From the NCBI GenBank assembly GCA_963693305.1, contig OY855903.1, positions 28,010,455 to 28,074,454 on the forward strand: DNA of 64,000 bases. Reading direction: 5' to 3'. Source of the DNA: Meandrina meandrites (lineage: Eukaryota > Cnidaria > Anthozoa > Scleractinia > Meandrinidae). The position numbers were made by a program, and so were the translations under genes. The notes under the pieces were generated by a model. It saw only the letters and a program-made list of their open reading frames with translations, searched no databases and was not told the origin of the DNA. Below, piece by piece: positions 1-12,203 of this stretch (positions are counted from its first letter, which is position 1; the number at the start of each line of letters is the position of its first letter).

Positions 1-654
1 ATACATAGTCCATGAGATTATGTGCCAACAGTTTGAGAGAAGGCTGTAAAACACATTTGACCAATCAGTTATGATGAACACTATACTGTTCATAGCCCCT
101 TTATTTTATTTTTCTCAACGCAAAATAAAGACGCCGAAAAGAAGAACCCTCGCATCATTCAAGGATTTGAGAACATAAATTGGCTGAAAGAAGTCTAAAA
201 AACCGTTATAATTCATAATATATCTATTTACACGTAGGTTTTAAACAAAAAACGGACCAACAGATGCTGATTTGAGTTGTCTCTCCTCTCTTTAAATGAA
301 TTCCTAGCAAAAAGCTAATAAGAAAGGCAGCTGGGTTTAGGAAAAACGTGCACTTGTTATAAAAGTTGCGAAAAGTAGAGGCTATGGTAGTTCTACTTTT
401 CTTGCAACTTGCAACATAAATTTTGTTGCACTGCAGTTTGTGAAAATGGGGTGTTACATGTAAAGGTTTTTGGCAAATGGCAATGCAACGTTTGTGGTGT
501 TGCACCGACGTTGCAAGGAAAATTGAATCGTGTAAAATGGCCTTTAAATACACAAGCGATCAATAAACAAGCGTCCCATACTCAAAGAAAGTAGGCACCG
601 CTTGAGTGGAAGAGAATCGTTATGATTTTAGATAAAAACAACTGTTTTACAAAC
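1..654. other. Gene-free left edge, probably ZC3H18 intron
   Basis: No convincing exon is visible here. The ZC3H18-like reading frame leaves its last visible exon at a donor-like GTTTGT on the minus strand, so this stretch is most likely intron leading to exons outside the window. Short direct repeats of a TTGCAAC-type motif occur around 400-500. The small open frames in this stretch have no recognisable domain. Confidence 0.5.
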
Positions 655-3600
655 CCGATACTGGACAGGTGACGAATCTCTCTTGTCTCTCCACCGCGAC
701 ACAATATCCCCTCCTTTCCGATTCCTGATGTCATCTTCTTCACAGAACATAGGGTCTTTTTCTAACCTGCTACGCATCATCTCACGCCGTCTCATCAGAT
801 TTTCTTTGTCATTTTCATCCTCGTCGCCCTCAGCTGTGATGCCGAGAATCATACGCTTCTCCTCAAAATCAGCGTCTTCTTCCTTTCGCTTCTGGGCCGC
901 TTTTTTAATCTGTTTACATTGGAAACTTGAATCATTACAACAGCAGATAGCTAAAAATCACATTTCACAGAACAGCACAGTTATTTAACAGAACACTGAA
1001 AGGTGTACAGTGTAGAAAGAATTCTAGCAATCGGTATTGTCATAAAATTCCGTGGGCAAAAACTGCATTCACAATGTTACAAGTAGTGGCATTATGTGGA
1101 TCCTGTGCACAGCTCAAGTAAGCAGGGCTTTAAACAATATCTATAGAGGGTGTGTCACAGCTGAAACACATTACGTTTCATGAAGATTTTATTTTGGTGT
1201 CAGACATGTTAACGTTTGCAACTTACTTCTTTTGCTAGTTTCAGTCCCCTCTCCCATGCAGTTTCTTTCTTCGGAGGAGCTACTGTCTCTGAGATGGGTT
1301 GTGTTCTGTCAGGCATTTCATCATCCTGCAAGAAAACTAACAAAGTTACTACAGCTGCATCTATACTAACTGGAATTTAACTCGTCAAGATGCAGGAATC
1401 TGCAATTAAGCATTTTATGCCATTTTTTTATAGAACATTAATTATATACCGCAGTATAAGATCAGCTCAAATAAGAAGCTAACAAGTACTTCTATTATCT
1501 TCCTCGCAAGAGTTAAAAGATATTAGATTAGCATTTGAGATCGATCAAAGTTGTTAAAACTGAAACAGACATCACTACTGATCAGTTTTAAAAGTACAGT
1601 ACTGCATCTCTTTCACACGTTGCAGTTTGCTCTGCAGTGCTCAATTGCTATCAATTGTTTGAACTTTCACGGCTTTGAAAGATGCATTTGCCAGCGTCAA
1701 CTGTAACATACGATACCTACAGGAAAGATTAGTTTGAGCTAACTTACCACCGGTCCGACATCCTGGTCTGGGAATGACGGCATCATCACCTCTGGATGGA
1801 CAGGGGGGACTACTGCTGGTACTTTGGGGAATGGGCTGGGGTACTGCCCGAGGTCAGGAAGCATTTGATAGGCACCTGTTTACATAATTATTTATTCAAC
1901 ACATTAGTTTATCTTTATTTATATAATAAAATACTGCATGTATTGTGATTAGCTGAGTATTATACAAGTTAACTCGAAACAAACTGACAAATAGAATGTC
2001 CTTTCCAATACAGCAATTTAATATTCAATTAAAAATGTTTTATGCAAGTACTTGATAAAAAAAATTCTCTGTGTGACAAAAGGTTTTCCTAGCTATTTTA
2101 CAAACACTTTTGGATTCTCTCAAACTCACTGTTAGTGCTTGACTCCGGTTATGAGCATGAGCACACACAAACTTTTTACTTCACATAGCTATTTTCCAAG
2201 TTTTCTAAGAAAGAATATCTAGCAAGGTGCATTGGTTTAGAATAGACTCCATAATGGGTAACAGTCAGAAACATGCAAGTTTGGGTATTCTTAGGGCAAT
2301 GTGCACACGCTCTTGCTCAATCGGCAAATAAACAACGAGAGAACCAATCACATTCACAGATTTCCAACAGAACACGCCTAGTGTCTATGTTACAGGTTAA
2401 ATTTAAATTCAGGTTAAATTATTTTTAACCTAGGTTATTTTTTTCAACCTAGGTAGAATTTAGGGTTATTATTAGAGTTAGGGTGTGGATTGGAGTCATA
2501 TATATTTTAAAAAATAGTGGTTCACCCAGCATTTCCTATGTGGCAAAGTGGATAAGGGGTTAGACAGCAAATCTGGAGGTTGAAAGTTCAAATCCTATAA
2601 GTGTAGGAAGTGAGAAAAAAAATAGATGACACTGCTTAGGAGGGAAAAATAGCAGACAGCAGGGAGCGGGGTAAGTAAGGATGGGGGTTCGGAGATAGCA
2701 AGGGAGGGAAAGTGTTTTTAATTTATTTTCGACTTATTAACCTAGTATATATAACAAAATAAGCTAGGTTAAAAAAATAACCTAGGTTGAAAAAAATGAC
2801 CTGAAGCTAATTTTGACCTGTAACATCTACATGCACTAAAACTATGGTTATTTAATTTAATAACTCTCTTCAAATAATTATATCACCGCACCTTTGTCAT
2901 TAAGACCTGGATGCAGGAATCTACATGACATTCCCCATGTACAGCCACCTGAGAAAAGAAAGAAAAAGAAAAAAAGCTGTGGTCAATACAGACCAAAACC
3001 CATGACATTCACAAACCTTGTACATTTGTTTTCTTTATATTACCATCGACGAGAGGGGGGGAGGGTTCATCAACATCATATGACATACTACAAATAAATA
3101 TCGTTATCAATAAAAAAGAACAAGCACGCAAGATAAACCCCTGGGAAATGTACAGCAACATTCTAACACAAATGGTAAAGACGAATATTATAAGCCTAGT
3201 ACACAAATGTGTAGGCATTTTATATCATTGCACAGGTTTTCAGAAGCCCTGTTAACTACATGTAGCAAAAATCATCACCTGCTCATTTTGGATGTCATGG
3301 TAGCTAAAAACATGTTTTTTTTCTAAGTTTATTTATTATTCTACATAACTTGCTAGTAAGATTCTGGAATGTGACTTGAAAATGCAATTCAGTTATGATT
3401 TGATGTGAAATTACAGACAAAATTGCACCAAAATGCCACAATCTACACTGGATTTGAAGTCGAATATTAATGGCAGTATTGAGATTAGTTTTCATTTCTA
3501 CCGACTGTCTCAACTACTTTTGCCAGCCATTGTGGATGCTCCTCCTCTTCAAAGAAGTCACAAAATTTGCTATATTTGAATTAAACCAAGCTGTTTTTCT

Positions 3601-6600
3601 ACTGTTAACATTTTCTCAAGTGCAAACTGATATTGCACCTGTGAACATGCTAAACGTCATAAAACATTGTCAAAAGTTGAAAAATTGCATTGCAAAAGCC
3701 AAGAGAAGCCATGCAACAAATAAAGGATTTGTTTAGCATACATGTCAGTAGAAATGTCCCAGTCTGCATACAATAACAATCAACTTACCATAGGTAAAAT
3801 ATCTGCAGACCTTTCTCCTTAAATTCAGTGTACCTAAAAATTGAATTACTCTACAATATTAGCAAACAAGGTGAAAGTCCTGTGGTGGGGGAGGGGGAGT
3901 GGGTGGGAGAGGACAGTATTCTCCTAATACATGAAGTTAATAAAGAAATGTTGGTATGACACCCGTGGCCAAATAGTATGGGCTTTATGCTATTTTTTCT
4001 GACACAAGATACAGATTTGCCTTTTTGGTGTGAAATTGGGTGCAATTTTCAATGAAACTAAGGAGAATACATGTCTTTCTGCAAGTTTTTAGGGAAATCA
4101 TCTTTAATTAAGAGAAAAAAAATGAGCTACAACTATCTCCAAAAGGTTATTTCACTAAGAAGGCACTCTTGTGCGTTACACTAATTGTTTGAAATGGTTT
4201 ATGAACTGAAGTTTGGTCTGAAATAAAACAAAGGTCTTAACATGGTGGTACAATTGAATAAAAATTCACAGAAGAATCCCACCCATGTTAAATTATAAAA
4301 ACAAAATACAATTATAAATAAAATCACTTTCTGGGATACTCTTTTAAACTGGCACAGTCTTGTGGTTACTCCTTTATACTTGAATCTATAAAGATTCTTT
4401 GTACAGTCCAAACTGAAACTTGACTTTTGGGGGCATTTTGATTATCCAGACTATTGTGCGGCTCCTAAACTATGGTTTTGTTTTTCAAACTTTACTTTTA
4501 GTCCCGATGAGTGACGATAATCAAGGTTTGACTCCTAATAAATATTATACATGTACCTGTAGAGTCTCCATCTTCAATAACTTCACCTTCTTCTGGGCCA
4601 TCACCCTAACAAAACATAGAATTCACAGTCTGCACATAATATCAAATATAACGACAAGGAGCATATCAACACTGTACAATTGCTACATGTGCATACAGTA
4701 CCGCTCAGAAATAAGCGTCCCAAAATATACGCAAAATACGCGTATGTGTATGCATACATACGCGTATGCCTTTGCGTATATACGCGTATGCGTATGCGTA
4801 TATACGCGTATACTCTGTGTGCGCGTATGCTCATTAGTATGTATGAGCTAGCTGGATTGTTTTTTCTTTTGTTGATAGTTGATTGTTCTTTAAATGACCG
4901 ACCTGACGTTGCGGCATTTAAAAGTGCATGGAAGAATGAATAAATCGTGCCGTGCCAAAGAGAGTTTACATGTTTACTTTTACAGAAAATATTAAATGCG
5001 CTCCGTTACGTTAGCGAACGACTTTTAGATAGTCTACATAAAAACTTGTTATCGTGTATTCACGGTAACGAGAATTCACTTTTCGTTTGAATCATCGATT
5101 TAAATTCATCCCAAACAGAAGCATCTGAACCATGTCACTTCTTGCCACCTGCGGTCAATGGTTCATGAGAAAGTAAACACTCAGATGACGCGACGTAGCG
5201 GTCACTAGCATACCGAAAAGTGTTTAATATCTCAAGAAAAAGTTAAAAACATGTTATTGTCTGAAGAACGGTTTAAATACGGTGCATCATAAAAACTTCG
5301 ATAAAACATCGCTTCTACCTAGGGAGATCCAAGAAGACCTGCCGTGATAGACGAGAAGCAAATACAAAACAAGTTCATTCATCGAATTACTGCATATCTG
5401 GGACGGCGGGACAGGATAGTCGCGTGTTTCGTCGTTCCTTATCTCTTTCAAGCCATAAAAATCGTATCACTGATCTCGAACCCAGCGTCAAATTTAGAAG
5501 TGAACGAAAAAAGTTATTTTGATCAGATAATAGTAATTCTAGGGTGCGTTTCTTTGGGAAAATCCAAAATTGGATCATTGATCTCAGATCACACGGATAC
5601 TTTGCTCCCAAAGAAACGAAGAATCCGAAAATGGATTTTTGCCTTGACAACACCGTAAACACATTTTGCACAGAACATAAAATTATCACGACAAATTTAT
5701 TTTCCGTCGAATGTATCCTAGCTAAATTCATTTCAGCATACAAAATCTTTCACAAAAATCACACGACGAAATAGTTCTTCTTTAGTCTGGAGCACAATGT
5801 TGCAAAAACGCATCTGAGAGCGAAGAATGTTTGCAAAATGATCCTGCCAACGTCACTCGTGACAATTCTAAAGGATACAACTTCCGTAGGCACACGTTGG
5901 GAGTTCTAGAAAACCTGCATCCAGTTTAAAATGACACTTCATACTGATCAAGCTACCTTTCCTTTTATCGTGAATTATTTTTGTATTTTGATCGAAATAA
6001 GCACCTGAAAACTTATTGTTTACAAAGAGCGAACCTGTATTTTCACAGCAAAGTCCGCTGGGCCAATGTACTTTTTTCGAATCCTAAAAATCCAGATTTA
6101 GATATGATCTGATGTATCCACTCGGAGTGTGGATTCTTCAGATCATTGATCCGAGATTAATCCATTTTCGGATATAGGTAAAGAAACGCAAAATCTGTTT
6201 TTGGATACAAGAATCCGGATTTGGATTTTCCCAAAGAAACGCACCCCTAGTCGGCAGAAAATCCAGCTGAACAGCAAATAAACTTCTGGGTTGATTGGAA
6301 GCCGACATTTGCATAAATCACAACTTGTCGGCGTTTGATGAATAATGCTGCTTGAAAGATTCCCCGCACATAAATGCCACATCACTGATTCTTTAATCTA
6401 CTGTGAAACCTTCACTTAATCCAAATTAAAGCTCGCCAACTTAAGGTTACCGTATACCTTCAAGGGTAGATTTTTTTCAAAAATTTTTTTTACGGCCAAA
6501 TTAAACATTACTAGTCTCCCTTCATTTTCTAAAAAAAATTATTTCAAAATCTTGAAACGCGCGCGAGTAATCAACAAAAATGTTTTTTCAAATGAAACTC

Positions 6601-9600
6601 TATTACCCGCCAGAGAGTTATAAGCCAATTAAAATGTGTCAGCGTCATGACTTCCTGGGACGTTTTTCGCGGCAAAAGATTCAGGGTATTTCATTCCATG
6701 TGGCGTCCCTTCCTATTGTTTACGCTTGCAATTTGCGATTTATTCACACCAAGTTTTCGCTAGTGTTGGTCTTTACTTGACCTGTATGTACAAAAAAAGA
6801 AAGAAAAAAGTCCCTGGTTGAAAGTAAAGAAGAAAACCGGTCCTAAGAAAAAGAAGATGAAGGTTTTCGATGACGAATGGCGAAAAACTCTTGCCGATAG
6901 TTACATTCCAGATAGAAATAATATACTTCGACATACTCCAGCGACTGCATTTCTGCCTGAAGCTGCTCTTTTGGATCGATAGATGCAGACGTCGCCACCG
7001 TCAAAGCCACTGCAGTTATTCCTTTCTTTGAACTTTTTCTCTTGCCCGGCATTTTGGAAACAAATCCGAGAAATTCAAATCAAACGAGTTGTGGTCACGC
7101 GTGCAACTACTTTCCCGCGAGATGCTAGTCGACACCAGTAGTCTCGTGGGACGTCCTGACATGCTATTGGCTGTCGTCATCGGGAGTATCCAAAGTGTTG
7201 ACATATTGCGCGGCAAGGGCGTGAAATGTTTGTAATCCTTAGAAGCGAAAAAAACCTATTTCGTTTTTACGCGAGTGCGCTCGCTTTAAACGAATTTATA
7301 GGGTACTTAAATTTGACGGATTGCCTTGAAATTTGGCCCGAAGTTGCCCAAGACATCGAACAGAAAAACCGTGCGAGGGATTTCCGTTTTTCGTAATTGA
7401 TCTCCCGCAATGGCCTTCGTCGTAAAAGGCTTCGGTAAGTTTTTGATAATCAAAATTGACAGAAAAATTGCGAAGCAACCAATAGGAACATTGACAAAGC
7501 CTCACACGGTTTTCAAGATTGATGCCTTGTGATTGATATAATGCAGTAGTTTTGATTGTGCGATCTAATTCAATACCCGATAAATTCGCTCAAGTAGACG
7601 TCAGTCGTTTTGGGCTTTTGGGACGCACTCTCCTTACGATTAGAAAAAATCAAAGAAAAATAATTTTTACCGAATAGTGCATTTCATTAGCTTTGTACTG
7701 ATATATAGTTTGTGGTGGTTGCGTTTAAGATAGTGCGCAAATATTTTTTTTCGCGAAAGACACCCGCGAAGGTATACGGTAACCTTAATAAACAAGCTTT
7801 CAATGCATTTGTTTTTATAATTATGACGACACATGCACCTCACGTTTCGGCGGCAAGTGTGATGAAAGGTCAAGAAAGCATGACAAAAGTGTGACCTTCC
7901 CGCCTTGAGTTTACCAAAATGTAAACACTATTTCAAAAGCCAGTCGATAGTCACGATCGTTATCTTCGCTATAACTTGCCCTTCGATTTGTGTTTTGCCT
8001 AAAATATCGTAATTTAACGTCATTGGACCATTGTTTACACACGGGCGTCCGAATCACCGCCAGATAATTCAAAGATAAGAAAACCTCGGCGCGCGGCAGA
8101 AAGATTTCGCTTTTGACCATCATTTTCGGTTCATACCCGAGGCCGTTCAATTCAAACGGGAGACGCTGTTCTATGAACTTAACAAATAAATTTTTTGAAC
8201 AGATGACATTCTATTTGCCGTGACTCAAAAGTAACAAACAATTAGAGACGAGACTCGATGGCGCGTGCCGTAGACAGAAGCTGTCTCTGCAAACTCGTTT
8301 GACAAGGCAATCATTTTATAAGCAAATCATACACTGTATCATCTCGAATTTTGTCGAATAGAAGCAGAGACGTCGTTTTCTTTCTTTTCGACACTTGAAG
8401 CGACCCTTCCGAGGTCTTGAATTCTCGACAAGAACGAGCGGATGAATCTTGGTTGGGTAGTTTTGTTAACGTGAACAAAAATTCCCGTCTATTTGTCTCG
8501 AAATACCAAACGATATTCGCTCTAGAACTATTTACTTCAAGGTAAGAGAAACAACTTTACCCCATTTGAAGAGAAGTTTTAAAGACAACGCACTGAATGG
8601 ATGCAAGTGACGTGTTGTTTACAAACTCCTGAGTGCGTCTACGGCGGGGATAGTCGCCGGCGAAATAATGCGTGACCGTTTCCACGAATCACTTCTCTCT
8701 TTGAATCAAAACTTGCTAGTTGTCGGAGTAGTTTACTGGTTTCATTGACGATGATTCTTTTTGGTATACCTTATTATTAGTTTAATCGGCAGATTTTCTT
8801 TCCCTTGACAAAAAGACAACCAAATACAGATTTGAAATACGATAGCTAGTTTTTACGGCACAGTGACTACAGTTTTATGCAAATTTCACACTGCTCGATC
8901 GGCTGCCGCTTTTTCAAGTTTTTCTCGCACTGCTATTTTTCTCGACAATACTAAACAAAGAAAATTTTTGCATTGAATAACAAAGAACTGCGTATGTGCG
9001 TATGCGTATACGAGTATACGCGTATGCGTATACGAGTATACGCGTATGCGTATGCGTATATACGCGTATAAGCTGCGTATGCGATGGACGCTTATTTCTG
9101 AGCGGTACTGTACCTACTGAATTGATAGGACTTTACATCAAATGATTTGCCAAAGTTTAATTTGGCTATAGTTGCCCACAGTTTACAAGCATTTTTACCC
9201 ATTTAGTACTCTGTCATGTTGCCCTGACAACTTGTCGGCACCCAGAAAGGCTCTATGACAATATTAAACATATGCTGTCCACAAACTCAACCTAATGACC
9301 CTGGCCAATGCCTGAACCCAGACTAATTCCTAAGCACTAATAAGCACTAATACTAATTCCAGAGCACTGATCATTTAACTGTCCATGTAGTAGCTTGTTA
9401 TTCAACATTATACATTAGTACAATGTGCTAAAACTTTACAGCTGCAATTGTGGCAATTTGATGTGTCAGTCAGTCAGTCAGTCAGTCAGTCAGTCAGTCA
9501 GTCAGTCAAGTTTCAGCACTAAATTTTACCTCATTAGTTGAATCTTGCTTTTCTTGAGGTTTTTTCTCTGTATTATCCTAAGCACAATTAAACATAAGTC

Positions 9601-12198
9601 CATAATTATAACTAATTAGTAACAACAATGGATAATCACATAAATAACATATTAATGTTTCAGTCATCGATTGCACAGATTATTCATTGAAATCATTACT
9701 AGTGTAAGCGAGTAGAACAAAATGAAGCAACGGGAAACTCAACACAAGACACAATGACAATCACAGATACGTGTAACAGCAGTTCTGAAATAATTGTAAG
9801 TAACAGGATAAAAGAAAACAAAACTAGAAATATTATTCATCTGTTTAATGACTGCTACAAGCTATGGACAGTGTTGCCCTCTCTATACATGTTTTGAACA
9901 ATAGCAAATAAACAGAAAGCAAGTACAGAAAAAGGGGTTTGGATTACGACTTATTGCTACAATGTACTTGTACAAAGCAATAACTAAAATGCATGTAGAA
10001 GCCTGTTTAACCAGCTACAATAACTATGACGGATTTGTTGACACACAACTGCCCTGGAAAGTCACTCACTACCTGTTCCAGTTGTTTCACGACATTGAAT
10101 TTAGTGTGGAATTGAAGTTTCAATTCAAAGTAAGCATTTACATAACACCTGACTGCTTTGTCTGTTTTGTACTGAACCCACAAAATACAGTTTCAGTGAG
10201 CAATTTTCACTTATCACTATCAAATCAAGTGGCATTCTTCAATGAATTTGTCACATGCAAACCCTCTTCCAAGCATAAGTCCAAGAAACATTTTAAATGT
10301 TACATTCCTACTGAGCTAGTGATCAGACTTTAAGGTTACACAATACCTTCGAGGGTGTCCTTTGGGAAAAAATTCGTACGTGTGTTGTTTAAAAGTAAAC
10401 TACCACCAACTATATATCAATAGAAAGGTAAAGAACTGTAGAATTGGAAAAAAAATATCTGCTGTTTGTCAGAGCCATTCTTGAGAAGAAAGAAGCCGAT
10501 AAACCGAAAACGACCGAGTGTCATTCCGCCGAATTAATCGGGTATCAAACACAACCACTATTGCAAAAGTACTGCACAATGTTAATCAGCAAGTATCAAT
10601 CTCTCAAAGGGTGTCAGGCTTTTTCGTTATTCTTATTGGTTATCCTTTTATAGACCCGTAAAGTTTTAGTAGCAAATAATTTGCCGACCCCGTTGCGTTC
10701 GCGGCCGTAAAATGAGAAATATCCAAATTAACGCTAATCCCTGACACCCTTTTGTTCCTCGATGCTTAACGAATGTTCTGGCCAAATTTCGTTAGAATCC
10801 GTCAACTCTACATACCCTATTAATTCATTCAAAGAGATGGTATTCTCGTGCGAAACGATTGCGAGTTTTCGCCATTTGAAGATTTGTAAACACGTTACGC
10901 CCTTCTGTCAACAGGATATGCCGCCGGCCAATGAGATGATGGCACCCCTACCGTTCACAGCGAGCGAAACGATGTTCGCGGGAATTCAAAGGCATTAATA
11001 GTGTGACAGTCACGTATGTTCTCTTTGTTGAACTTGAGCGTATGAGAGAAATGGAAAAACTAAGAAAAATATGCAAGGGAAGAGTACAGAAAATGTAGTA
11101 GCAACGGGTAGTTCGATTTGTTCGAAGGATTCCTTGTCGCTGTTGGCCAAGTTTTCCTTCTTGCTTTCAGCAAATTCCGCTTTTGTCTTCTTCATACATG
11201 TAGGTCTTGTTTCGTTTTTTTTTGTCGCTGTCCAAGGACTTTTCTCTATTTTTTAACTTGTTTCACGACCTCAATAAGGCCAAATAGAGAATCGAAGAGC
11301 GATAAAACGAAGATTGAGAATAAAAGAGAAGCAAAATCACATGTAAACAAAACAATGCTAATGATGTCCTTGTAATAAGAGCTCACTAATAAGGCCGTTT
11401 CGCGCAAAATCATCGCCGGGGAATCAACGAGCTATGACGATTATGACACCTAACTATTTTATTAACTTTTATTAAAAAACCCTTTTTTCAAAATAACTCG
11501 CGTGCGTTTTAAGATTTTACTCAACTAATTTTTGCGGAAATGTTAGATCTAAAGTAAACTTTTATTTTAGTCCAAAAAAATTTTTTCGACAAAAGTAGAC
11601 CTCTGAAGGTATTGTGTAACCTTAAGACAAAATAATATACAAACACAAGTACAGGGCTTATTATCCAAATTTTACATACAGATGGTATCAGTTCTGTTAA
11701 CCAAATTTAATGTGCCACCAATGTGGCACAGAACTTTTCTTTATAATGTACCTTAGTGTCTTCATCTGAGAGGATTTCTCCTTCTTCACCTTCTTCTTCA
11801 TCATCATCTTCTTCTTCTAGCTCGCCTTCCTCCTTATCGTCAGCTTCCATGTCGATTTTGATTCCATTTCTATCATCTTGTGCTGCCGCTATATCTCCTT
11901 CATCTTCCTCATAATCAAGTTCCCCCTCTTCTTCTTCTTCAAATATTCCAGCCTTGTTATGGACTTTAGTTGTTAAGTGAATGCTTGCAGTTGAAGCTGT
12001 CCACTCAGTCTTCATATTTCCAGCATCTAATGCTATCTCCTGAACCTTTTCAACCAGTACACTGTCCTTTCCATCAGAATTAGAAGCAGACCCCTCTGCT
12101 GGTGCAACACAAGATCTTTCCTCTGTGGAGCTTGATGGCAACACACTTGTGCGAGCGTCATCATCTTTGACTGACACATGACTTTGTTCAGGGTCCAT
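655..12198 (-). CDS. ZC3H18: ZC3H18-like CCCH zinc-finger protein, 8 visible coding exons, C-terminus outside window
   Basis: Coding exons in transcript order are 12198-11752, 9577-9530, 4605-4557, 3833-3789, 2948-2892, 1875-1748, 1325-1227 and 909-655. All have AG acceptors and GT donors, and the phases agree at every junction. The N-terminal 150 residues are very acidic, with EEGELDYEEDEGD-type blocks. Joining 3833-3789 to 2948-2892 gives a single CCCH finger, C-x7-C-x5-C-x3-H, reading CRYFTYGGCTWGMSCRFLH. Downstream motifs ETAWERGLKLAKE and DADFEEKR match the conserved region of human ZC3H18. The human protein is nuclear, binds cap-binding complex and ARS2, and links RNA to export or exosome decay. 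The Arg-rich C-terminal tail expected for the family is not in the window. ATG 12198 follows an acceptor at 12203, so the 5'UTR begins in an upstream exon. The donor at 655 (GTTTGT) is the least certain boundary. Confidence 0.9.
2388..2825. mobile_element. Inverted-repeat element with internal tRNA-like sequence
   Basis: The ends TGTTACAGGT and ACCTGTAACA are inverted, and homology continues inward through AACCTAGGTT motifs for about 60 bases. TCTA flanks both ends and may be a 4-bp target duplication. Inside, a plus-strand tRNA-like segment has an A box TGGCAAAGTGG at 2541-2551 and a B box AGTTCAAATCC at 2585-2595. The spacing is 33 bases, as in a real tRNA. It lies in a ZC3H18 intron. Confidence 0.65.
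2541..2595 (+). repeat. tRNA-derived SINE-like segment
   Basis: Pol III A-box and B-box matches have tRNA spacing, but no complete cloverleaf with a paired acceptor stem can be drawn. This is a tRNA-derived repeat rather than a functional tRNA gene. Confidence 0.55.
2892..3833 (-). CDS. ZC3H18: ZC3H18 exons forming the CCCH zinc finger
   Basis: Exon 3833-3789 ends after the codons for CRYFTY plus one base of a glycine codon. Exon 2948-2892 supplies the rest, GCTWGMSCRFLHPGLNDKG. The finger is therefore interrupted by a phase-1 intron of about 840 bases and is invisible to any single-frame search. The three cysteines and the histidine are all intact. Confidence 0.88.
5539..6250. mobile_element. 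0.7 kb inverted-repeat element nested in the TA-flanked transposon
   Basis: Near-perfect inverted ends CTAGGGTGCGTTTCTTTGGG and its complement lie at 5539-5558 and about 6230-6250. The match continues inward through AAAATCCAAA. The right copy has one extra G. The interior is rich in GGATC/GATCC motifs. The ends resemble hAT-type CAGGGGTG termini, but no target duplication could be read. Confidence 0.7.
6441..7788. mobile_element. 1.35 kb TTAA-flanked element, copy A
   Basis: The left end TTAAGGTTACCGTATACCTT and its exact complement at 7769-7788 define the element, and each end carries TTAA. TTAA duplication is typical of piggyBac-type transposition. Copy B at 10330-11625 has related ends. 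Inside, on the minus strand, is a 39-codon exon-like frame with ATG at 7052-7050. Confidence 0.78.
6936..7052 (-). CDS. Exon-like open frame inside TTAA element, possibly captured
   Basis: An ATG with A at -3 opens a Lys-rich frame starting MPGKRKSSKKG and running to LQAEMQSLE. It is followed at once by a GTATGT donor-like site at about 6937-6932. It resembles the first coding exon of a small basic protein that I do not recognise. No partner exon was found. It may be a captured host exon or chance. Confidence 0.25.
9465..9508. repeat. (GTCA)n tetranucleotide microsatellite
   Basis: About eleven uninterrupted GTCA units lie some 15-20 bases intronward of the 5' splice site of ZC3H18 exon 9577-9530. 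Confidence 0.95.
10330..11625. mobile_element. 1.3 kb TTAA-flanked element, copy B
   Basis: Ends TTAAGGTTACACAATACCTT and its exact complement are at 10330-10349 and 11606-11625. Compared with copy A, the shared outer block GGTTAC and inner block ATACCTTC are kept while the bases between them differ in matched fashion on both ends. The interior is open in short frames only, with no recognisable transposase. Confidence 0.78.
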
Positions 12199-12203
12199 TG
12201 GAC
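11752..12203 (-). CDS. ZC3H18: ZC3H18 first coding exon, acidic N-terminus
   Basis: This is the longest exon of the gene. An AG acceptor precedes position 12203, five untranslated bases follow, and ATG is at 12198-12196. It encodes 149 residues: a Ser/Thr-rich start, then an acidic stretch with repeated E-G-E-L and E-E-G-E motifs, ending SDEDTK at a GTACAT donor. Similar acidic E-G-E motifs precede the zinc finger in vertebrate ZC3H18. The tail read past 11752 into the intron is not protein. Confidence 0.85.

Larger units (their letters stand above)
4696..9110. mobile_element. 4.4 kb TA-flanked DNA transposon, Tc1/mariner-like ends
   Basis: Positions 4696-4720 and 9086-9110 are perfect 25-bp inverted repeats, beginning CAGTACCGCTCAG at the outer edge. 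TA precedes the left end and follows the right end, as in the Tc1/mariner (IS630) superfamily. Just inside both ends are arrays of CGTATA/TACGCG units (about 4728-4815 and 8990-9075). No transposase frame is recognisable inside, so the element looks non-autonomous or decayed. At least two smaller elements are nested within it. It sits in the ZC3H18 intron between exons 9577-9530 and 4605-4557. Short matches to its terminus occur near 25326 and 47755. Confidence 0.8.

Noticed and set aside
4604..4943. Tyr/Ile/Arg-rich open frames on both strands
   Set aside because: They are translations of the CGTATA repeat array and ZC3H18 exon margin, not genes.
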